DNA of 9,974 nt from Prosthecobacter sp. (GTDB taxonomy: Bacteria > Verrucomicrobiota > Verrucomicrobiia > Verrucomicrobiales > Verrucomicrobiaceae). The notes under the pieces are model-generated. The model had not been told where the DNA came from. It saw only the letters and a list, made by a program, of their open reading frames with translations, and did no database searches. Position 1 is the stretch's first letter. Each line of letters opens with the position of its first letter. The position numbers were made by a program, and so were the translations under genes. Location of the stretch: NCBI GenBank assembly GCA_025869455.1, contig JAOZVT010000551.1:1-9974 (forward strand), written 5' to 3'. This document shows, piece after piece, positions 6,463-9,974 of this stretch.

Positions 6463-7902
6463 CTATTCTTGTGCCCGGCGTTTGAGCGTGGCTAGCATAT
6501 CCTCCAATTTATCTGTGATCTTGCTGGCGGCGGGCACCTCCAGGTAGCTACTGCGTGCACGCCAAGTTTCATAACCGCCCATGGCATGGTCTTCTTCGGT
6601 CGGTAAATAGCCGTTGTAGCCATTGGCGAGTGAAATGGTGAAGTGCCTAACAAAGGGTGTGTCTCGTTTGAGTCGAAGGCCGATTTGCACAAAGACTTCA
6701 CAGGGAATGGCGGCGATGCTTAAGGTGCCTATGCGGTGGGCCTGTAGTTTTACAGGCACCGTGTCTGGGTAATCGGCCAGGAGAACGGTTTCACGTGCAT
6801 AGATGCCCTTTTTATCAGCCCACTGACCATCTTTGTCTTTGGGAATGGTGGTCATCCATTCTTTAGCTTGTGCCATTTCTTGGGCACTGGCTTTACGAAC
6901 GCCGAGGTCAATATCGACTTCTTCGGAATCTAGGGTCACGTCCTTTTGCCACTGAATCGCCTCATAGGCACCCTGCGCGGCATCTGCCACACTGCGGGCT
7001 ACGATGTTGATTTGTTCTCCAGGGTTCCGTTTATAACGGATGGAGGAGCCAAAATTGACGTTGTTGATGTTTCCGCTGGTCCCATTGGACATGATGCCGA
7101 CGAAGGCTGGTTTTCCATGATAACGGGCATCTCCTGCATTGAGGCGTTCCCCGATTTCACGAGCGAATGCTCCATAATAATCCGCACTGATGGCGGGGTT
7201 TCCTCCCACGTAATGAAGGCTGTAATTGGCCAGTAGGCCGAGCGGCCTTTGATCTGCCAGGGAGCGCACGGCCATGACGGCTACATCTTGGTCCACTGGG
7301 GCTGTTGGGACAGAGACACTGGGACTGACCTGTCCTGGATTCATTTTGGCACGGTCCGTGGTGATGCCGAATGGGTTTTCGTAATACTGACCTTCTTTCA
7401 TGTGCCAGCGGCGGTTAAAAACCTGGGTCGGATCACTGCCGAAGGCCCAGCCAAACTCGGCGGGTTCCATGTTTTTGACTGCCTGGATGATACCGGCTGC
7501 AATGCGTGGAGCGACTGTCTTTACATAGTCTGGGTCGGGATCGCTCTGGAAAACGGCCGTGAGGGTGCCCGCCGAATGCGTATGGGTGGCCGAGATTAGC
7601 ATGTGCGCGGGCGGAATGCTTGTCGCTTTAGATGCTAGGGCCTTCGCCTCTTCACAGATTTCCCGAGGGATCATGCAGGCGTCCACGACCACATAAATAA
7701 GAGATCGGTTGCCATCATGAAGGGCTAAGCAGCGAGCATTCATGGGGTCAGAAATTCCTTTGGCCTGACCGCCTTTCATACTGCCATTGACAGGTGTGGG
7801 GAATTTTGTGGGGGATATGTCTTGGGCGAACGCCCCAGCCCTGAAATCTGCGTGGACTGAGGCAGCCGACACTAGGAGGTAAATGAGTATAAGACGCTGC
7901 AT
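6463..7902 (-). CDS. Secreted neutral/alkaline ceramidase N-terminal-domain hydrolase
   Basis: From the ATG at 7902 the protein has 479 residues. It begins with a compact Sec signal, MQRLILIYLLVSAASVHA, probably cut after residue 18. The body fits the neutral ceramidase N-terminal domain, a zinc amidase fold. HTHS (107-110) and LHYVGG (H230) correspond to zinc-ligand regions. SNGTSGN (272-278) corresponds to the nucleophile-serine loop of bacterial ceramidase. IPCEVF (E402) and NGYNGYLPTEED (from 427) match the Glu and Tyr ligand regions. These assignments come from memory of the family, not an alignment. The immunoglobulin-like C-terminal domain of true ceramidases is absent, as in many Verrucomicrobiota homologues, so the substrate need not be ceramide. 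A 14-residue longer form would start at TTG 7944. I chose the ATG because it sits directly before a normal signal peptide, although neither start has a clear ribosome-binding site. Confidence 0.85.
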   Translation of the reverse strand: MQRLILIYLLVSAASVHADFRAGAFAQDISPTKFPTPVNGSMKGGQAKGISDPMNARCLALHDGNRSLIYVVVDACMIPREICEEAKALASKATSIPPAHMLISATHTHSAGTLTAVFQSDPDPDYVKTVAPRIAAGIIQAVKNMEPAEFGWAFGSDPTQVFNRRWHMKEGQYYENPFGITTDRAKMNPGQVSPSVSVPTAPVDQDVAVMAVRSLADQRPLGLLANYSLHYVGGNPAISADYYGAFAREIGERLNAGDARYHGKPAFVGIMSNGTSGNINNVNFGSSIRYKRNPGEQINIVARSVADAAQGAYEAIQWQKDVTLDSEEVDIDLGVRKASAQEMAQAKEWMTTIPKDKDGQWADKKGIYARETVLLADYPDTVPVKLQAHRIGTLSIAAIPCEVFVQIGLRLKRDTPFVRHFTISLANGYNGYLPTEEDHAMGGYETWRARSSYLEVPAASKITDKLEDMLATLKRRAQE

Positions 7903-7972
7903 ACCAAGGTAATACGGCCATGAGGTGGATTTTTTACGGTTCAAATTGGACTCTTTTTAAAGGGCTACATCG

Positions 7973-7985
7973 GCTCTTCAAGAGC
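7973..7985. repeat. 13-nt dyad GCTCTT-C-AAGAGC upstream of the ceramidase-like gene
   Basis: A perfect six-base inverted repeat with one central base, about 70 nt upstream of the chosen start and 29 nt upstream of the alternative TTG start of the minus-strand hydrolase gene. It is placed where an operator could lie. No convincing -10/-35 pair was found beside it, so its function is open. Confidence 0.25.
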
Positions 7986-8014
7986 GGCTTTTGAGGTGAT
8001 AGGTGGTGGTATCC

Positions 8015-8045
8015 GGGGTGATTCAGGAATGCTGGGGGTGATTCA
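8015..8045. repeat. Two direct copies of GGGGTGATTCA
   Basis: The 11-mer GGGGTGATTCA occurs at 8015-8025 and 8035-8045, exactly 20 nt apart. The second copy overlaps the point where the transposase remnant loses its frame (stop at 8045-8043). It may be a relic of an insertion-sequence end or of the deletion that truncated the element. No matching inverted copy was found at the other end of the remnant. Confidence 0.5.
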
Positions 8046-8524
8046 ATCTAATCCTTTGAGCACAAAGCGGGCATGGACAATCTCGGAACCCTCCTGGGGC
8101 ACCTGCCGCTGCGCCAGGACGAATCCCGGCTCCACACACAGCGCATTGCCCACCTTCTGCCCGCCTCTCCACGCTGGGTTTTGCGTCCATGGCCAAGAAG
8201 ATGCCCCAGGCTGCGGGGACCGAGGCCAGCACTCCATTCACGCAGCGATTGCTCAAAAGCGTGAGAGTCTAGCGAAGCGAAGAGACGGTTGAAGGTGTCA
8301 TGGCTTGGGATGCCGCCGGGCAGCTTCAAAAACAGCTTCAACCAGTCCTCCTGGACTAGGCCGAAATCTTCAATGTCCTTGAAAGTGCGCCCGCCGCTGA
8401 GCATGCTGCACAGGCCGATGAGTAGCATCTCGCCGAGCTGGTGCTGAGGCTGCCCTGGGAAGCCAATTCAGTCTGCGTCTGTACTTGTCTGCTTGTCCAA
8501 GGAATACAGCAGCAGTGCTATCAT
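8043..8524 (-). pseudogene. Degraded ISAs1-family transposase remnant
   Basis: Only about the N-terminal 40 percent of an ISAs1-type transposase remains, in pieces. From ATG 8524 the frame is broken by an in-frame TGA at 8470-8468. It then continues with HQLGEMLLIGLCSMLSGG, DIEDFGLVQEDWLKLFLKLP and GIPSHDTFNRLFASLDSHAF, the well-known DDE_Tnp_1-associated start of this family. Past about 8240 the frame shifts. The catalytic-start motif is split, with FLAMD in one frame and GRKTQRG in another; restoring one G would give AMDGKTQRG. A third frame carries the next segment, ALCVEPGFVLAQRQVPQEGS, to a stop at 8045-8043. The rest of the DDE domain is missing. The remnant is visibly G+C-richer than the DNA to its right. 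It cannot encode an active transposase. Confidence 0.82.
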
Positions 8525-8547
8525 CTGCTGGCACTGCCAATATTCGT

Positions 8548-8574
8548 CTCATGATTCGGCCCATCGATCATGAG
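8548..8574. repeat. Inverted repeat CTCATGAT / ATCATGAG
   Basis: CTCATGAT (8548-8555) and ATCATGAG (8567-8574) are perfect inverted copies 11 nt apart, just outside the 5' end of the transposase remnant. They could form an 8-bp hairpin. This may be a terminator-like or end structure left by the element, or a target-site palindrome. There is no T-run beside it. Confidence 0.4.
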
Positions 8575-8990
8575 TAAAACCTTTATTTATAGGGGTGAAG
8601 GCTTTGCTATATTTCAAAGTTCAGGCCCAAAACTTGATAACAAATCTTTAAAAACACTTTAAATAAGCGGCGAATCTAGGAATAAAGGCTAGTTTAAAAT
8701 ATTTTCGCTACATAAAAAAGCAAAGCATAGGCGTATATAAGATAAGAGTTTCCTTTGTTTTTAGATTTTAGAAACGCTTCATTCCGACGAAGAATCTGGC
8801 TGGAGGGGCGTCTCTGGCTTGTTTCTGTTTAGCTATCCATGTGAGAGGATATCATTTAAGGCTCTGGTAAAAGGCATCCTTTTATCGAGGTTATTCACGG
8901 CCTAAGTGTTTTGTAATGGGCTTTGTCGCGTGGAAAATTGTTCTCACACGAAGAGCGATTGGGCGTCATTCAAAACTTTATATTTGGATA

Positions 8991-9007
8991 AGAATAAACT
9001 TTATTCT
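8991..9007. promoter_or_regulatory. 17-nt palindrome upstream of the surface-protein gene
   Basis: AGAATAAA (8991-8998) and TTTATTCT (9000-9007) are perfect inverted copies around a single C. The palindrome ends 91 nt before the ATG at 9099, where an operator would fit. It follows an A+T-rich stretch (TTTATATTTGG) that could contain a promoter. A regulator cannot be named; a folded-RNA role is less likely because the stem is almost all A:T. Confidence 0.35.
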
Positions 9008-9098
9008 CGAAAGTGAGAGTGGTTTAATTTCGAAATTTTAATCTGGAGCCTGAAGTGCAATTTCGGTTAGAAACCAGGAAAATCCACGAATCACATAA

Positions 9099-9974
9099 AT
9101 GAATTTCAAATTTAATGCCGCATCATTTCCCGACCAAGGTAAGGCTGTGAGAGGTCTTAAGCGGTCATTTTTCCGAACGAGCGTGACTGCGAGCATGATT
9201 TGCTTTCATCTGCTGGCTGTGACGCAGCCCTATGCAGCTTCGGTGAAATGGACTGCAGGCAGTGGAGCCAATTTTACTTGGGCAGATGGAGGAAATTGGG
9301 ATTTAGGGGTTCCTACCGGATTGGATGATGTTTTGTTTCAGACCCCTATTCCTAATCCTGGAAGTTTGCTCGCAGATCCTTCTGTCATATCACTTGCTTC
9401 GGGTAGTTTTGTAGCCAATAGCCTTTCATTCCTTGAGAATTACAGTCTTTCGGGTGGGAGCTTGCAACTAACTACAGGAAGTATTCGTGTAGGTTTGGCA
9501 CATGAAGTCACTCTCAATTCGCTTATTGATGGGAATAGTGGGTTAACCCTTATCGGAGGAGGTACCGTTCGCTTGAGTAGCGCCTCAAACTCCTACACTG
9601 GAGCGACAACCCTCAGCAATGGAACCCTCATCATCACAGATACGGATCAATTAGGCAGTGATAGCTCTGCGATTGTTATTTCCGTCAATAATCCTGTTGC
9701 GGGGTCGGTTTCTACCCGGGGTTATGGTGGTGGATCCTTGATGTTGGATGGTTCAGGGGCCGACATTACTTTGACTCGTGATCTTTCTTTGCAAGGTCAG
9801 GGGCCTATCGGGGATCGAGGTGCTGCGGTACTTAGTTTTGGCAACAATACCTTAACAGGTGCCATTAATGCGGCCGTGCCAAATTCTGGAACTGTGGGGA
9901 TTAACACCCGCCTGACTTCTGCCAATGGAACCTTAACGCTTTCTGGCAGCTTAAATGTCAATGGAACAGCAGGA
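9099..9974 (+). CDS. Autotransporter-associated beta-strand repeat protein (N-terminal part)
   Basis: An open frame from ATG 9099 to the window edge, 292 codons with no stop, so the C-terminus lies outside. The first 48 residues hold a long basic n-region (K15, R19, K21, R22, R26), a hydrophobic core (about 32-42) and a likely cleavage site at YAA-S (45-48). Residues 51-80 carry the W...W....NWD.G.P...D opening motif common in these proteins. Residues 148-178 match the PATR repeat pattern, GLTLIGGGTVRLS then SYTGATTLSNGTL, and a further repeat begins near 275 (ANGTLTLSGS). Composition is rich in S, T, N and G, as in beta-helix passenger domains. The protein is probably secreted or displayed on the surface and is likely very large, as relatives often exceed 1000 residues. 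Whether it ends in a barrel or an anchor cannot be seen. No close ribosome-binding site precedes the ATG. Confidence 0.85.
   Translation, partial: MNFKFNAASFPDQGKAVRGLKRSFFRTSVTASMICFHLLAVTQPYAASVKWTAGSGANFTWADGGNWDLGVPTGLDDVLFQTPIPNPGSLLADPSVISLASGSFVANSLSFLENYSLSGGSLQLTTGSIRVGLAHEVTLNSLIDGNSGLTLIGGGTVRLSSASNSYTGATTLSNGTLIITDTDQLGSDSSAIVISVNNPVAGSVSTRGYGGGSLMLDGSGADITLTRDLSLQGQGPIGDRGAAVLSFGNNTLTGAINAAVPNSGTVGINTRLTSANGTLTLSGSLNVNGTAG

Larger units (their letters stand above)
8525..9098. other. 574-nt A+T-rich non-coding stretch
   Basis: I see no gene here on either strand. The DNA from about 8575 is visibly A+T-rich compared with the genes on the left. It contains the inverted repeat at 8548-8574, several T/A-rich hexamers resembling sigma-70 elements (for example TTGATA near 8634) without a convincing pair, a 12-nt palindrome AATTTCGAAATT (9026-9037) and a 17-nt palindrome (8991-9007). 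It probably holds the promoter and a long 5' leader of the surface-protein gene starting at 9099, together with the debris bordering the transposase remnant. Confidence 0.6.

Noticed and set aside
6946..7599. Two plus-strand open frames (about 96 and 116 codons) inside the ceramidase-like gene
   Set aside because: They are shadow frames of the minus-strand gene, with no signal, motif or ribosome-binding site.
7903..7944. TTG start at 7944 for the ceramidase-like gene
   Set aside because: Possible, with a weak AAGAG before it, but the ATG at 7902 sits directly before a complete Sec signal peptide and needs no rare start codon. It is kept only as an alternative.
8023..8292. Small plus- and minus-strand frames across the transposase remnant as separate genes
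   Set aside because: The minus-strand ones are frameshifted pieces of the same transposase, and the plus-strand ones are antisense shadows of G+C-rich DNA.
1..9974. CRISPR array, tRNA, rRNA, riboswitch or toxin-antitoxin pair
   Set aside because: Looked for by eye on both strands. There are no regularly spaced repeats, no cloverleaf with a recognisable T-arm, and no paired small genes.

Overview
The window looks like chromosomal DNA from a Verrucomicrobiota bacterium of the Prosthecobacter/Verrucomicrobium type. This is inferred from gene content, not from a marker gene. The supporting signs are Tat-exported Gfo/Idh/MocA oxidoreductase and sugar-isomerase-like proteins, a secreted ceramidase-fold hydrolase, a Gld-like ABC cluster with a DUF4340 protein, and a large autotransporter-repeat surface protein. 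The main genes also lack convincing Shine-Dalgarno sequences.

Layout. Positions 1-170 (minus) hold the N-terminus of a Tat-exported oxidoreductase that runs off the left edge. A 247-nt divergent spacer follows, with small hairpins and a possible 19-codon leader ORF. Positions 418-5373 (plus) are a four-gene operon: ABC ATPase, ABC-2 permease, GldG-like auxiliary membrane protein and DUF4340 membrane protein. Gaps are 36-39 nt, and the operon ends in a strong intrinsic terminator at 5396-5431. Positions 5500-6387 (plus) encode a Tat-exported TIM-barrel isomerase/epimerase-like protein. It converges on a secreted ceramidase-like hydrolase (6463-7902, minus), with a hairpin between the two. Positions 8043-8524 (minus) are a frameshifted, truncated ISAs1-type transposase remnant. 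Positions 8525-9098 are an A+T-rich non-coding stretch. From 9099 (plus) a secreted protein with autotransporter-associated beta-strand repeats runs off the right edge.

How the genes work together. The four operon genes most likely form one envelope complex: ATPase and permease as the core, and two single-span proteins with large extracytoplasmic domains as partners. Its relatives include the Bacteroidota gliding transporter GldA/GldF/GldG, but no other gliding gene is visible and the substrate is unknown. The flanking genes are exported enzymes or surface proteins without an obvious shared pathway. The transposase scar and A+T-rich stretch suggest the right-hand 2 kb is an accessory, rearranged segment. 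No tRNA, rRNA, CRISPR array or replication origin was seen. I did not find a clear novel system. The most unusual items are the leader/attenuator-like region before the ABC operon and the low-complexity extensions of the two auxiliary proteins.
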